From: a virus
DNA length: 64,000 nt
Direction: 5' to 3' (one strand)
Virus record (IMG/VR): IMGVR_UViG_3300031787_000001
Location: 222,786-286,785 of that record
The position numbers were made by a program, and so were the translations under genes. Numbering within the stretch: position 1 is the stretch's first letter; every line of letters begins with the position of its first letter. The notes below the pieces were generated by a model that was not told where the DNA came from, made no database searches, and saw only the letters and a program-made list of their open reading frames with translations. Positions 52,613 through 63,690 of this stretch are shown here, one piece after another.

Positions 52613-54445
52613 TTAGTATGTAGTCGAACCTAATGTTTTTACCCTAACTTTTATATCTTTATTTGGGAATCTTATTTGATATATTTGATTTGCTTTCATA
52701 AAGATGGTTTTATCGGATTGTAGAATTTCCCTTGTTACATCATCTACATACGGTTGTGAAACCTCAGCAGTGGAATATTCTCCCCCTAATAAGTTAAATG
52801 CTCTAATATCAACAACATTTATTACACCGTTTACATTACCAAGTTCTTTAAATAGATCACCCAAAAATAAAGGGTCTCCCATTTTTCTACCATCTATACT
52901 AAATGAAGTAATTGTTTTATTTATTGTTTCTTTAATTACTTCTGTCTTGTTTACGTTCTTATCTATGATTAAGTCTATTTCTAAACCCAAATCTATTACT
53001 TGACCACTAACAATATCGATGTAATCATTTATCATTCTAAATTCAGATAAATAATTTAAAATATTATTTTTTAATGTATTGGAGACGATATCAATTAAAT
53101 TACCTCTATCATCATATGATAATAATTTAATTCTAACTTTATTATCTTCTTCCATAACTTCAACTTTGGCGGGTGCCCCATATGTGGATGGCATTGTTTC
53201 AATCAAAGATTTATAGTCATTTAAAGTGACCGCCCTATTTTGTGCGGCAAAATTATATGCAATTAAATTTCTTAATTCTTCTATTGTTGGTTGATCGGAA
53301 CCGCCAACAGCCGGTGTTATATTAGTTACGTTTAATGTGTTAATAACTTGATTATTAATTGTACTATTTGGACCATTAACATTGAATTCCACTTCATCAA
53401 CACTGTTTATTACATTTACACCGAGATTAGTACTTTTACCACCACCAATTCTATATTTTACAAATAATGTTGTCCCAACCTTGGGTAATGCACCTAATGA
53501 AAGATTATTTAGATAAACACCTAAATTTACTTTCATATTATTAGTCATAAAATTATCTAAATTATCTAATGGATCAACATTTCCAGACCCAAACGTTAAC
53601 GAAAAATAACCCTCTGGTGTATATTCCGTAACAAACTTGTTAGTTACATTTATATAATTTCCTGCTTTAAAATTATCTCTATCAGATACAGATGTTGGAT
53701 CGGGAACAAAAACTTTATCTTCAATTAGTGATTTAACCTCATACCATTTATTTGTTGACGTATTAAATTCACCAGAATTTGGATTGGATGAGAAACTAGT
53801 TCCTTCTTTGTGTATTACTGCAGTAACACCCAAAACATTTTGTTCGGGTAAATAAAGTTTTAAAAATGGTTTTTGATCTAACTCATTTATGACTCTTCTA
53901 AAAATTCTTGAAACACCATTAACAACTGGTTCTCTTTTAACGATTGTATATGATACTAACTGATTATTTGCATCAAAGTTTGGTATTTTCAATCTATTTG
54001 GTTCACCTCTATTATTAAACGGATTTGAAAAATCAATATCGTCAATAGTTTCAAATACCTGTCCCCCACCAGAAACTTGTGCACCCCCTTTTAAAATACC
54101 TTCATATCTTTCATCTTCTTTATCACCTCTAACTGGAACTGTTATTGAAAAATCACACAACGCAACCGAAGGTCTATTTCCAGGTATTTTTAAACCATAT
54201 GTTTTAGCAATGAAAAATAGAGATTGTCTTTGTTGTGCAAAATCCAACATTGTTTCTTGCCAAACTCTATCAATGTGAAAATGTAGGTTATCTGCAACAG
54301 CCGCATTTATATCTAATAAAACAGAATATATAGATGCGTCGTTAGTGTTCTTAATTAGATCGGGATAATAATCTTTGGTCATTCTAACCAATTCTTCTCT
54401 TAAACCAGCGAAATCCCTTGTTGCGTATGATATTTTTTTTGCCAT
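52613..54445 (-). CDS. Baseplate wedge protein gp6-like (baseplate J-type)
   Basis: 610 residues. The N-terminus SYATRDFAGLREELVRMTKD (6-25) and VLLDINAAVADNLHFHIDRV resemble gp6/baseplate-J proteins, which share the 'yp.....d.p...llel.A.....l...i' start. The middle (FSLTFGSGNVDPLDNLDN) and the C-terminal part (TINKTITSFSIDGRKMGDPL; LFKELGNVNGVINVVDIRAF) fit the J family, in which the last helices build the wedge dimer. Gp6 forms the inner ring of the baseplate around the hub. The immediately upstream gene is gp25-like, an order shared with T4, which supports the call. Confidence 0.85.
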   Translation of the reverse strand: MAKKISYATRDFAGLREELVRMTKDYYPDLIKNTNDASIYSVLLDINAAVADNLHFHIDRVWQETMLDFAQQRQSLFFIAKTYGLKIPGNRPSVALCDFSITVPVRGDKEDERYEGILKGGAQVSGGGQVFETIDDIDFSNPFNNRGEPNRLKIPNFDANNQLVSYTIVKREPVVNGVSRIFRRVINELDQKPFLKLYLPEQNVLGVTAVIHKEGTSFSSNPNSGEFNTSTNKWYEVKSLIEDKVFVPDPTSVSDRDNFKAGNYINVTNKFVTEYTPEGYFSLTFGSGNVDPLDNLDNFMTNNMKVNLGVYLNNLSLGALPKVGTTLFVKYRIGGGKSTNLGVNVINSVDEVEFNVNGPNSTINNQVINTLNVTNITPAVGGSDQPTIEELRNLIAYNFAAQNRAVTLNDYKSLIETMPSTYGAPAKVEVMEEDNKVRIKLLSYDDRGNLIDIVSNTLKNNILNYLSEFRMINDYIDIVSGQVIDLGLEIDLIIDKNVNKTEVIKETINKTITSFSIDGRKMGDPLFLGDLFKELGNVNGVINVVDIRAFNLLGGEYSTAEVSQPYVDDVTREILQSDKTIFMKANQIYQIRFPNKDIKVRVKTLGSTTY

Positions 54446-54446
54446 C

Positions 54447-54896
54447 TTATATGTTAATAATTATAAAGTCGGAAGACGAAAATGTACCATTATTTACAGT
54501 ATAGTCTATTTTTACTTTTGCGGTATATGGTTTTGTAGAATAATCGGAAACTCTAAATAGTCTATTGTCTTCATCCTCCATTGATGCAATTGGTCTATCA
54601 GGATCATCTTCACCAGACATTATTTTTATTGAGTTTATATCCAAATTTGGTATATATTTTCTAACACTTTCTCTAATTTCATCTTCAATTAAATTATATG
54701 CAACTATATCATTTTGATCAAAAATGTATTCATATAATCTAGTACCAAAGTCGGGTAAATAATATCTACTACCCTTCCTTGTTAATAGAAGATGTAATAA
54801 ATTTGCTCTCACCTCTTTTTCGGTAGTTTCGGTCATTCTTAAAAAATCACCTTTTCTACTATCTCTAAATGGATAATCTATACCATATGTCGCCAT
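54447..54896 (-). CDS. Baseplate wedge protein gp25-like
   Basis: 149 residues from the ATG at 54896; an alternative upstream start would add a hydrophobic N-terminus absent from the family and cross the terminator hairpin. Features of the GPW/gp25 family are FRDSRKGDFLRMTETTEKEV (near 10-29), VRANLLHLLLTRKGSRYYLP (28-47), DFGTRLYEYIFDQND and the C-terminal IDYTVNNGTF. Gp25 is the wedge/tail-sheath initiator with lysozyme-like ancestry and is found with gp6 in most contractile systems. A TATTTATA box lies three bases before the start, so its transcript would be nearly leaderless. Confidence 0.9.
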   Translation of the reverse strand: MATYGIDYPFRDSRKGDFLRMTETTEKEVRANLLHLLLTRKGSRYYLPDFGTRLYEYIFDQNDIVAYNLIEDEIRESVRKYIPNLDINSIKIMSGEDDPDRPIASMEDEDNRLFRVSDYSTKPYTAKVKIDYTVNNGTFSSSDFIIINI

Positions 54897-54899
54897 GTT

Positions 54900-54907
54900 T
54901 ATAAATA
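54900..54907 (-). promoter_or_regulatory. TATTTATA box 3 nt upstream of gp25
   Basis: Coding-strand ATATTTATAAACATG: the box ends three bases before the ATG at 54896, just downstream of a terminator. Very close spacing makes it either a leaderless promoter or a translation-initiation signal. Confidence 0.4.
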
Positions 54908-54933
54908 TAATGAATATTAAAATGGTAATAAAT

Positions 54934-54962
54934 AAAAAATCGCAACATATGTTGCGATTTAA
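54934..54962 (-). terminator. Bidirectional terminator between replication and baseplate genes
   Basis: AAATCGCAAC pairs with GTTGCGATTT around ATAT, with T-runs on both sides, on the minus strand following the DUF5522 gene and the structured region. It separates the nucleotide-metabolism operon from the baseplate operon that starts with gp25. Confidence 0.8.
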
Positions 54963-57509
<2,547 letters not shown>

Positions 57510-57539
57510 CTCTGTTTTTAATTTATGTTTTGTTTATTA

Positions 57540-58916
57540 TTATTTTTTAACCATCTCCTGTCTCTTCAAAAAGGCTTCTTTGGCTCTATTTTGATTGTTC
57601 TGTACCTTTTGTTCTTCATGACCCAAAAGTGTATTCTGAGACTCTGTATCGATAAGTAAGAATTGATTATCGAATTTACAGTTTTGGAACACAACACCAT
57701 CTTTACCTATACGAGATTTAAGTAATGTTAATGTTGCTAAATTATGTTCCTTTTGTTCTAATGTTTTACCTATTGAAATGATAACGTGACCTATCTGAGC
57801 CTTTTTAATTGATCCACCCATTTGATCTGTTGTTACTACTTCAGATGATATCGATCCCCTATTACCTTGAGTGGCGGTCCAAATAACAATATCGAATTCT
57901 GTAGTCATGGCTTCTAAACTTCTCATTATAGAACCTTCTCCTTTCCATTCTTCCCCATTTGCAGATCTTTCAGGTGAGATACAATCAACATAATCAATAA
58001 CCAATAAATCAATATTAAAACCTTCAGATTTGAACTTTCTTATTTTAGATTTTATTTCACCTATTGTAATATTATCACTCGGTAGTTTTAATATTTTAAT
58101 TTGACCTTTGGTATTTTCATTAACCTCATTAATTTTTTCAATAACTTCTTTTTCATTATCCGGTTGATCATCAGGTGCAATACCTGTCCAAATAGTATAG
58201 TGTTTTCTTTTAATGTTATTTACATTATCTTCGAAAACTATTTGAAGAACATTGAAACCGTATATATATGCAGTGTTAGATATTTTCGTAAGTATTGTTG
58301 TTTTACCTGTACCTGTTGGTGCTAAAACAACTCCAAGTTCACCTCTACCTAAACCACCTTTCAATAAATTATCGATACCATGAATACCGGTTGGAATTGG
58401 ATGTCTATAGTCTTTTTTAAGAGCATCTTCAATGTTATCCAAAACATCTTCAACATCATCATTGGTTATACCAACTTGTAATGCCTTTTGAATGATATGT
58501 TCGATTTTTGAATATTCCTCAAAATTACCATTCTCAATAATGTTTGTTACCGTTTTTAATTCTCTTTTTAAATTCTGTTGTTTACAAAAATTAAGTGCGG
58601 TATCTTTCACATACATTATATCATCTTCGGTACTGTTTTTAATATTTTCTAATGTGTCGATATGAATTTTACCATTATCTTTATTTGTGTGTTCACCCAT
58701 TATTTTTTGGGCCAAAGTATTGTAATTAGGTATTTTACTATAAGTTCTATGTAATTCTTTTAAATTTTCCATGATATACTTAAAAGAATTATTATCAAAA
58801 TACTTACTTTCTATAACATCAATAATTGTATCTCCATATTTTTTATCTTCTATAATTGCTTTTATTAACGATTGTTGAAACGATGACCCTAGATGTCCAA
58901 AATTTTTTTCCTTCAT
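57540..58916 (-). CDS. DnaB-like replicative helicase (gp41-like)
   Basis: 458 residues. The N-terminal helical domain (1-150) is followed by a RecA-fold core: Walker A APTGTGKT (199-206), VLQIVFEDNV, Walker B FNIDLLVIDYVD, the DnaB-type Q/ATQGNRGSI and SEVVTTDQMGGSIKKAQIGHV segments, and KSRIGKDGVVF. It unwinds DNA 5' to 3' ahead of the fork and loads the primase. Gene order (helicase, a small accessory gene, RNase H, UvsX, gp32) resembles the recombination-replication clusters of T4-like phages. The gp59 loader homologue is not recognised. Confidence 0.92.
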   Translation of the reverse strand: MKEKNFGHLGSSFQQSLIKAIIEDKKYGDTIIDVIESKYFDNNSFKYIMENLKELHRTYSKIPNYNTLAQKIMGEHTNKDNGKIHIDTLENIKNSTEDDIMYVKDTALNFCKQQNLKRELKTVTNIIENGNFEEYSKIEHIIQKALQVGITNDDVEDVLDNIEDALKKDYRHPIPTGIHGIDNLLKGGLGRGELGVVLAPTGTGKTTILTKISNTAYIYGFNVLQIVFEDNVNNIKRKHYTIWTGIAPDDQPDNEKEVIEKINEVNENTKGQIKILKLPSDNITIGEIKSKIRKFKSEGFNIDLLVIDYVDCISPERSANGEEWKGEGSIMRSLEAMTTEFDIVIWTATQGNRGSISSEVVTTDQMGGSIKKAQIGHVIISIGKTLEQKEHNLATLTLLKSRIGKDGVVFQNCKFDNQFLLIDTESQNTLLGHEEQKVQNNQNRAKEAFLKRQEMVKK

Positions 58917-58928
58917 AATAGTTTTTTA

Positions 58929-59375
58929 TTAAAGTTCGTATTGTAAATAAGTTGTTTCTGGTTGAGACATTGACAGAATTTCAGTCAAATCTGACAAAAT
59001 TACTTTTAGTCTTGGTCTAATATCAACCGTGTACCTAACCTTTGGATGATAGTAGTGAGCCGGAAACATTCTTTGAATAAATACATCGTCACCGAGCTTA
59101 ATTTGGATTAAAAAATATTCTTCTAGCTTCTCATTGATATCTTCCACATTATCGGAATTCAAAAAATAATTTTGATTTTCACATAGATAATCGGAACTTT
59201 TTATTTTTAAATCTTCAGAAATTTTATCTGAAATTTCTTTTACATAATAATGTAAATCCATTGATCTCATTGCCTTCGGATTATGATCTTTTACGTTAAA
59301 GTACCTTTGACAGATAATGTTTTTACCTAATGTCATTAAAAACTCAAATTTTGTGATTTCTTGATTGTTAGTCAT
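58929..59375 (-). CDS. Conserved hypothetical in the replication cluster
   Basis: 148 residues. NIICQRYFNVKDHNPKAMRS (18-37), LHYYVKEISDKI and a C-terminal MFPAHYYHPKVRYTVDIRPR (105-124) are distinctive aromatic and His/Pro-rich segments. It lies between the helicase and the RNase H/FEN gene and overlaps the latter by eight bases, so it is probably part of the replisome. A helicase-loading or primosome accessory role would fit, but no homology to gp59 or gp41 partners can be read. I recall similar proteins in other T4-like phages only as unknowns. Confidence 0.75.
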   Translation of the reverse strand: MTNNQEITKFEFLMTLGKNIICQRYFNVKDHNPKAMRSMDLHYYVKEISDKISEDLKIKSSDYLCENQNYFLNSDNVEDINEKLEEYFLIQIKLGDDVFIQRMFPAHYYHPKVRYTVDIRPRLKVILSDLTEILSMSQPETTYLQYEL

Positions 59376-60387
59376 GATTTTTGATTTTGATTATTCTTTT
59401 ATTTTTTTCTTTTCTGGTTAATCTTAGGAAAGGATTGAAAAATATTGTCCACGCATCGTCTCTTTTTGGTAATACCTGAAATAGACCATCTTCCATCATC
59501 ATTTTTATGGTATTTTTATATGATCTACCTTCAGGATCTAATGTTCCATCAATTAACGATTGTATGTCTTCTATTGCTTCTTCGGTTAAAAATGGTTGAT
59601 CTAAACTAACTACTTTGGTATTTAATTCGTAGAACTCTTCTTCTAAAATACCTTTTTTAGTTACCCCACCTAATAAGTTTAATATTGTTTTATTATTCTT
59701 ATCATTTTCAAAAAGAATATTAGTTTTTTCTCTAATTTCTTCTATTGTAACTGGTATGTGTTTGATCTCAGGAAATATAGATATTAATTTTTTAATTCCA
59801 AAATTTCTGATACCAAAAACATTATCGGACGAATCTCCACATAGTATTTTAGCGATCTTTACATTTTTAATGTGGATCTCCTCTTTCAAGTAAAGAATAG
59901 TGTCATTCTCTTTGTATAATTTACCGTGACCCGGATTGTAAATTATTGTACTATCGGAAACCAATTGAGTTAAATCTCCGTCTGAAGAATAAATAATCTT
60001 TTTTTCTTTGGGTGAATTTTGAGTATAATAAGCAATACAGTCATCAGTTTCACAAAAATCATACTGACCCTGTCTAACATATATCTCTTCAAGATATTGT
60101 TTTATTCTGTTTCTTTGATAATTGTATGAACTTATTTCCTCTTCTGATCTTAATCTAGACTTTCTGTTTTCTTTATACCCTTCGTATATACGTTTACGTT
60201 GAATTGCACCATCTTCACCATCCCAAAAAACGACTATCTTTTCTAAATTATATGTCTCAAAAGATTTTCTAAGTGTATTAAGAAAATGATAGATACCTCC
60301 AATGTGTTGACCCTTGTAGAAGTAATTTTTAACACCGTAGAAACCAATTGTAAGTAAATTGTCACCATCAACAAGTAAGGTTGACAT
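59368..60387 (-). CDS. rnh: RNase H / 5'-3' exonuclease (FEN-type)
   Basis: 339 residues with flap-nuclease motifs: LLVDGDNLLTIGFYG (metal-binding Asp), VVFWDGEDGAIQRKRIYEGY, FCETDDCIAYY, IIYSSDGDLTQLV and CGDSSDNVFGIRNFGIKKLI with the helix-hairpin-helix region. These match T4 RNase H (rnh) and the FEN family, which remove RNA primers and trim flaps during lagging-strand synthesis. T4 RNase H is about 305 residues. The stop of the accessory gene and its start overlap, and UvsX lies 30 bases upstream, giving a replication-recombination operon. Confidence 0.9.
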   Translation of the reverse strand: MSTLLVDGDNLLTIGFYGVKNYFYKGQHIGGIYHFLNTLRKSFETYNLEKIVVFWDGEDGAIQRKRIYEGYKENRKSRLRSEEEISSYNYQRNRIKQYLEEIYVRQGQYDFCETDDCIAYYTQNSPKEKKIIYSSDGDLTQLVSDSTIIYNPGHGKLYKENDTILYLKEEIHIKNVKIAKILCGDSSDNVFGIRNFGIKKLISIFPEIKHIPVTIEEIREKTNILFENDKNNKTILNLLGGVTKKGILEEEFYELNTKVVSLDQPFLTEEAIEDIQSLIDGTLDPEGRSYKNTIKMMMEDGLFQVLPKRDDAWTIFFNPFLRLTRKEKNKRIIKIKNHD

Positions 60388-60417
60388 TAATGTTCATATT
60401 ATTAGTTAAAAATATTG

Positions 60418-61425
60418 TTACCCTTCAATTTCATCATCGTATTGAGAAAATGTTTCCGTCAATTTAAAATCACCTCCACCTAATTTATTAGTCCAATATG
60501 TGGAATATTTTTCCTTATATTCTTCAAGTGATTCTTTTGTGTCAGGAATGTATCCATTGTGTACCGCAATGATTTTACCATCTTTGTACCCCAAACCATT
60601 AACGTGATTTTTAAGTATTGAGATTTTTGTTCTAATTGCGTAAGAAACTTTTCTGCCATCTTTAGTTGCATCAATATGATTGATCCCCGCTTTCTTTTGA
60701 TTACCAAATAAGAATACTAATGATGACGCTAACCATAATGCTTCCCCACCTTTAGCCTTAATTTCCGGTTGACCAAATGGATTGTCGGGTAACTCAACCC
60801 ATGGTTGGTTTACAACAACTAAAGTATTGATTAATGGGTTTTCTGCGGTTGGGTAATCTTCTTTTTTAGATTTGGAAATTCTTGAATGAATACCCATACC
60901 AATTTTATCAGATAATACCGATGCGTTGTGTTGTTTACCACCTTTACCATCAAATGTCATCTTACAAGGTATTGATCCAATAGAATCCCATAGAAAACAT
61001 ATAGACCTATCAATTTCACCTTTTTCTTGTGCATCTAATACCTCATTAATAAACTCTGTTGCTTGTTCAATATAATCAAAACTATCATTAAAGATAAAAT
61101 CACCATCCCATTCACCATTACTATCTTTTTCAGCTTTTAATCCTAACTCGACAGCATGATCCCAACTCCATTTTTTTTCTGTAATAATGAATACAGGTAA
61201 GTGACCTTTCTTTTGAGCGTCTGCTGCCGTTAATACAAGTGCAGTTGTCTTAGATGAATTCGAATGTCCTAAAAACATATTAACACCACCCATAACAGGA
61301 CCGGGTAATCCGCAAGCGTTCATAAAGGCCTCACCACAATAATAGAAATTTGTTTCCTTATATTTGGTTTTTGAAGAGAATTTCTCTTTGTAATTAAATT
61401 CTTTTTTCTTTATACTTTTTGCCAT
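60418..61425 (-). CDS. uvsX: UvsX/RecA-like recombinase
   Basis: 335 residues. The RecA-type core contains a P-loop in MFLGHSNSSKTTALV (GHSNSSKT at 53-60), the Walker B strand ICFLWDSIGSI (about 142-152) and the MGIHSRISKSK/VVNQPWVELPD region corresponding to DNA-binding loop 1 and the Q-containing switch. The P-loop differs from the usual GPxxxGKT: the last glycine is replaced by Ser, keeping Lys-Thr. T4 UvsX also has a variant of this loop. The protein pairs homologous DNA in recombination-dependent replication, acting on gp32-covered ssDNA with gp46/47-processed ends. A terminator between gp32 and this gene suggests separate expression. Confidence 0.85.
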   Translation of the reverse strand: MAKSIKKKEFNYKEKFSSKTKYKETNFYYCGEAFMNACGLPGPVMGGVNMFLGHSNSSKTTALVLTAADAQKKGHLPVFIITEKKWSWDHAVELGLKAEKDSNGEWDGDFIFNDSFDYIEQATEFINEVLDAQEKGEIDRSICFLWDSIGSIPCKMTFDGKGGKQHNASVLSDKIGMGIHSRISKSKKEDYPTAENPLINTLVVVNQPWVELPDNPFGQPEIKAKGGEALWLASSLVFLFGNQKKAGINHIDATKDGRKVSYAIRTKISILKNHVNGLGYKDGKIIAVHNGYIPDTKESLEEYKEKYSTYWTNKLGGGDFKLTETFSQYDDEIEG

Positions 61426-61444
61426 TTCTTAAAATTTTTTAGAT

Positions 61445-61495
61445 AAAAAAACATGGACACCTACTTGGACATTGTGTCTATGTAAGTGTCCATGT
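61445..61495 (-). terminator. Long intrinsic terminator after gp32
   Basis: A 14-bp stem (ACATGGACACTTAC with GTAGGTGTCCATGT), enclosing an inner GACA/TGTC stem, is followed on the minus strand by a run of Ts. It should end the gp32 transcript before uvsX and could also stabilise the mRNA 3' end. Confidence 0.9.
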
Positions 61496-61503
61496 TCATT
61501 AAA

Positions 61504-62340
61504 TTAGAACGGTAACTCTGAATCTACATCTTCACTATCTTGAAGATCGGGAGTAGATGATTTCGATACACCGATGGTTTCTTCTGCGGTAGAATCGGAT
61601 ACCCATTTTTTACTATCAGAATCCCATCTTGGGGTCTCACCTTTTGCAACCATTTCAAGATATTCTACAGGTTTTTTAGAATAAACATCAGACCAAACCA
61701 ATTCATCATTAATCCATTCTTGAGCGATTGATTCATCACTGTGTAATGGTCCCACGTCTTCGGGGATCACAGAACTAACCGCCGTATATTCTTTACCATT
61801 ACCTGATTTTGTAAGTGACAATGTCACGATCAAGTCACGACCTTTTTGTGGATCAGTGATATCTCCCTTGTTTCTCCAAATAGGAATAATTTTGTCCAAT
61901 ACCCCCTCACCTTTTATGTTATTTTTAAATCTCCAAAATTTAACACCGTCTTGTTCGTTTTCTCTGTCAATAACTTTAACAATGTAGAATTTTTTTGACC
62001 TGTATTGTCTTGCTAATTCTTTATCAGAAGCAACACCACTCATATTTAATCCTTCAGCAACTTCATTTAATGGTGAACGATCACCATCTTGTGCTGGATC
62101 ATATAATTTAAGCCAATTACCATCAACTTGAAGTTCGTGGAACTTTACTTCAACAAATGGAGAAGAACCATCCTTTGTTGGGAGGATACGAATTCTTTTT
62201 TCTTGTGTTTTAACACCTTTAGGTAAGACAGTCGTGAAATACTTTTTCATTCTGTCTTCTTGTGATACTTTGTTTGAGTTGCCACTTGTGGCTTGTTTGT
62301 TTTTCTCGTACTGCGCAAGTACTGAATCTAATGTAGACAT
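61504..62340 (-). CDS. gp32-like single-stranded DNA-binding protein
   Basis: 278 residues. A short basic N-terminus (VLAQYEKNKQATSGNSNKVS) precedes the core, and the central RMKKYFTTVLPKGVKTQEKRIRI region resembles the gp32-type ssDNA-binding core of large phages. A canonical zinc-binding cysteine set, as in T4 gp32, is not apparent. The acidic C-terminus ends SEDVDSELPF, the partner-interaction tail typical of ssDNA-binding proteins. Cooperative binding to ssDNA supports replication, recombination and repair. The gene stands alone between two terminators, implying strong, separate expression as for T4 gene 32. Confidence 0.88.
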   Translation of the reverse strand: MSTLDSVLAQYEKNKQATSGNSNKVSQEDRMKKYFTTVLPKGVKTQEKRIRILPTKDGSSPFVEVKFHELQVDGNWLKLYDPAQDGDRSPLNEVAEGLNMSGVASDKELARQYRSKKFYIVKVIDRENEQDGVKFWRFKNNIKGEGVLDKIIPIWRNKGDITDPQKGRDLIVTLSLTKSGNGKEYTAVSSVIPEDVGPLHSDESIAQEWINDELVWSDVYSKKPVEYLEMVAKGETPRWDSDSKKWVSDSTAEETIGVSKSSTPDLQDSEDVDSELPF

Positions 62341-62385
62341 GCTTTAAAATTTAAATGTTTATAAAATGATTATGATAAAATATAA

Positions 62386-62421
62386 ATAAAAAAAACCAGA
62401 TTCGGAAATCTGGTCTTAGTT
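62386..62421. terminator. Bidirectional terminator upstream of gp32
   Basis: ACCAGATT and AATCTGGT pair around a 4-base loop, flanked by an A-run on one side and a T-run on the other. It should stop minus-strand transcripts from 62442-63652 before gp32, isolating the gp32 transcript. Confidence 0.85.
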
Positions 62422-62441
62422 TTTTTTAAAAAAAAATTATT

Positions 62442-62813
62442 TTACTCTAATGTTAACAAATATTTCATTTTTTGAACTAAACCTAATATTTCATCCCTTA
62501 AATTCAACAAATTTGTATCTTCAGGATCTATTTGTGAGGTCATTTGTTTCAATGCCTGACATATTGCTTCCGCCATTTCCATTGGTTTAGCCTCTGATAA
62601 ATTAATTAAATTTATATTTTTTGTTTCATCATCAAGTTTAAATCTACCGTATTGACCCATTGCCTGTTCAACAAATTCATCCATTAAATCATCCAATTGT
62701 TCTCTAATTTTTGCAAACGATTCGTGTCTGGCGATACTTTTAGTCTGCCAATGAAAAATCTTTAATTGTGCATGTAATCCTATAAATAAATTTATATTAG
62801 AATTTATATTCAT
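62442..62813 (-). CDS. DUF5856-like, ferritin/Dps-like protein
   Basis: 123 residues, all-helical. LFIGLHAQLKIFHWQTKSIARHESFAKI (9-36) followed by LDDLMDEFVEQAMGQYG (40-56) resembles the first two helices of Dps-like proteins, in which 'HWn..G..F..lH' and 'D..aE' hold the metal ligands. Families such as DUF5856 in large viruses have this pattern, by my recollection. The chain is shorter than Dps (about 160 residues), so a partial or diverged ferritin fold is possible. A DNA-protecting or iron-handling role is inference. The start overlaps the upstream gene by 17 bases. Confidence 0.65.
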   Translation of the reverse strand: MNINSNINLFIGLHAQLKIFHWQTKSIARHESFAKIREQLDDLMDEFVEQAMGQYGRFKLDDETKNINLINLSEAKPMEMAEAICQALKQMTSQIDPEDTNLLNLRDEILGLVQKMKYLLTLE

Positions 62814-63444
62814 CTTCTTGTTGATCGGGGTTAAAAGATTGTCTTATTGCATCGGTTGAATAACTTTCAACATCACTTTTTGTTAAAACATATTCATTTT
62901 TACCTGATGCCCTCATTTGATCTTGTTTATTAGCGAAAAATTGTTGTGGATTTTGATTAAATGGATACGAATCTAACGAACGCATTTCAAGTCTTTCTTG
63001 TGGAGTTTTTTCTTTCAATGTTTCCATTTTAGAATCCAATTTATTTATTCTATCCATCACCATATCCATTTGTGATAATTTTTGTTCTAAATCAGTTAAT
63101 TTAGAAAAAACATCATCCATTTTATTTATGACAGATGAATTGTCTTGTTTTCTATCTTCTAATTCTTTTTTAACACTTTTGGTCATATTAACCAAATCAG
63201 TTATATCAATTTCTTCCGTATCTGTAGTCGGAGCGGGTCCTGCAGCATCAGTTGGTGCCCCTCCCGCTGCGGAGTCTGGAGGAGGTATTGCACCGGGTGG
63301 TGGTGCACCCGCATCAGGAGGTGGGGGTGCCCCCATATCACCTGGTGGGGGAGGTGGAACGTCTTGTTCCATTATTAATTTATTTGCGTATCTATTGATA
63401 CTCCTAAAACGTTCTAATTCTTCTTGTATTGTATTTTTTGCCAT
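62797..63444 (-). CDS. Pro-rich plus coiled-coil protein
   Basis: 215 residues. An N-terminal basic helix (LERFRSINRYANKLIMEQ) is followed by a Pro/Gly/Ala-rich stretch (VPPPPPGDMGAPPPPDAG and following, residues 29-75), a coiled coil (about 100-148; INKMDDVFSKLTDLEQKLSQ) and a C-terminal region ending QSFNPDQQEDEYKF. The Pro-rich part is encoded by a GC-rich, codon-biased segment (63220-63365). A flexible linker between an anchoring helix and a coiled coil suits a structural or scaffolding protein, but nothing identifies it further. It overlaps the Dps-like gene by 17 bases. Confidence 0.7.
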   Translation of the reverse strand: MAKNTIQEELERFRSINRYANKLIMEQDVPPPPPGDMGAPPPPDAGAPPPGAIPPPDSAAGGAPTDAAGPAPTTDTEEIDITDLVNMTKSVKKELEDRKQDNSSVINKMDDVFSKLTDLEQKLSQMDMVMDRINKLDSKMETLKEKTPQERLEMRSLDSYPFNQNPQQFFANKQDQMRASGKNEYVLTKSDVESYSTDAIRQSFNPDQQEDEYKF

Positions 63445-63448
63445 AGTA

Positions 63449-63652
63449 TTAATCTTGTAATAATTGTCTACCGTCTTCGGTAATATATTTTTTATTTATT
63501 CTTTCTACTATACCATCTTTAGATCTTATCACATAACATTCTCCTGTTTGTAAATCACACTCTTCTCTTTCCATACCATCACTAGATACATTTTTGATAG
63601 TTTTTGGATTTAAAAATTGATCCATTGTTTTGTTTAATTTTGAATTATCCAT
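63449..63652 (-). CDS. Small hypothetical protein
   Basis: 67 residues, soluble. Distinctive stretches are EREECDLQTGECYVIRSKDG with two cysteines and ITEDGRQLLQD at the end. It is separated from the next gene by four bases and preceded by a TATTTATA box 10 bases upstream of the ATG at 63652. No family recognised; 'GRQLL' endings occur in small proteins of related phages in my recollection. Confidence 0.65.
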   Translation of the reverse strand: MDNSKLNKTMDQFLNPKTIKNVSSDGMEREECDLQTGECYVIRSKDGIVERINKKYITEDGRQLLQD

Positions 63653-63662
63653 AACTTTTTAT

Positions 63663-63670
63663 TATAAATA
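63663..63670 (-). promoter_or_regulatory. TATTTATA box upstream of the small protein gene
   Basis: Coding-strand GAATATTTATAATAAAAAG precedes the ATG at 63652 by 10 bases, in the gap after the partial gene at the right edge. Confidence 0.35.
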
Positions 63671-63690
63671 TTCTAAAAACTTGAATATTC

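Noticed and set aside
63128-63460. Plus-strand Gly-rich open frame
   Set aside because: Antisense of the Pro-rich tract of the 62797-63444 gene, no start context or neighbours on that strand.
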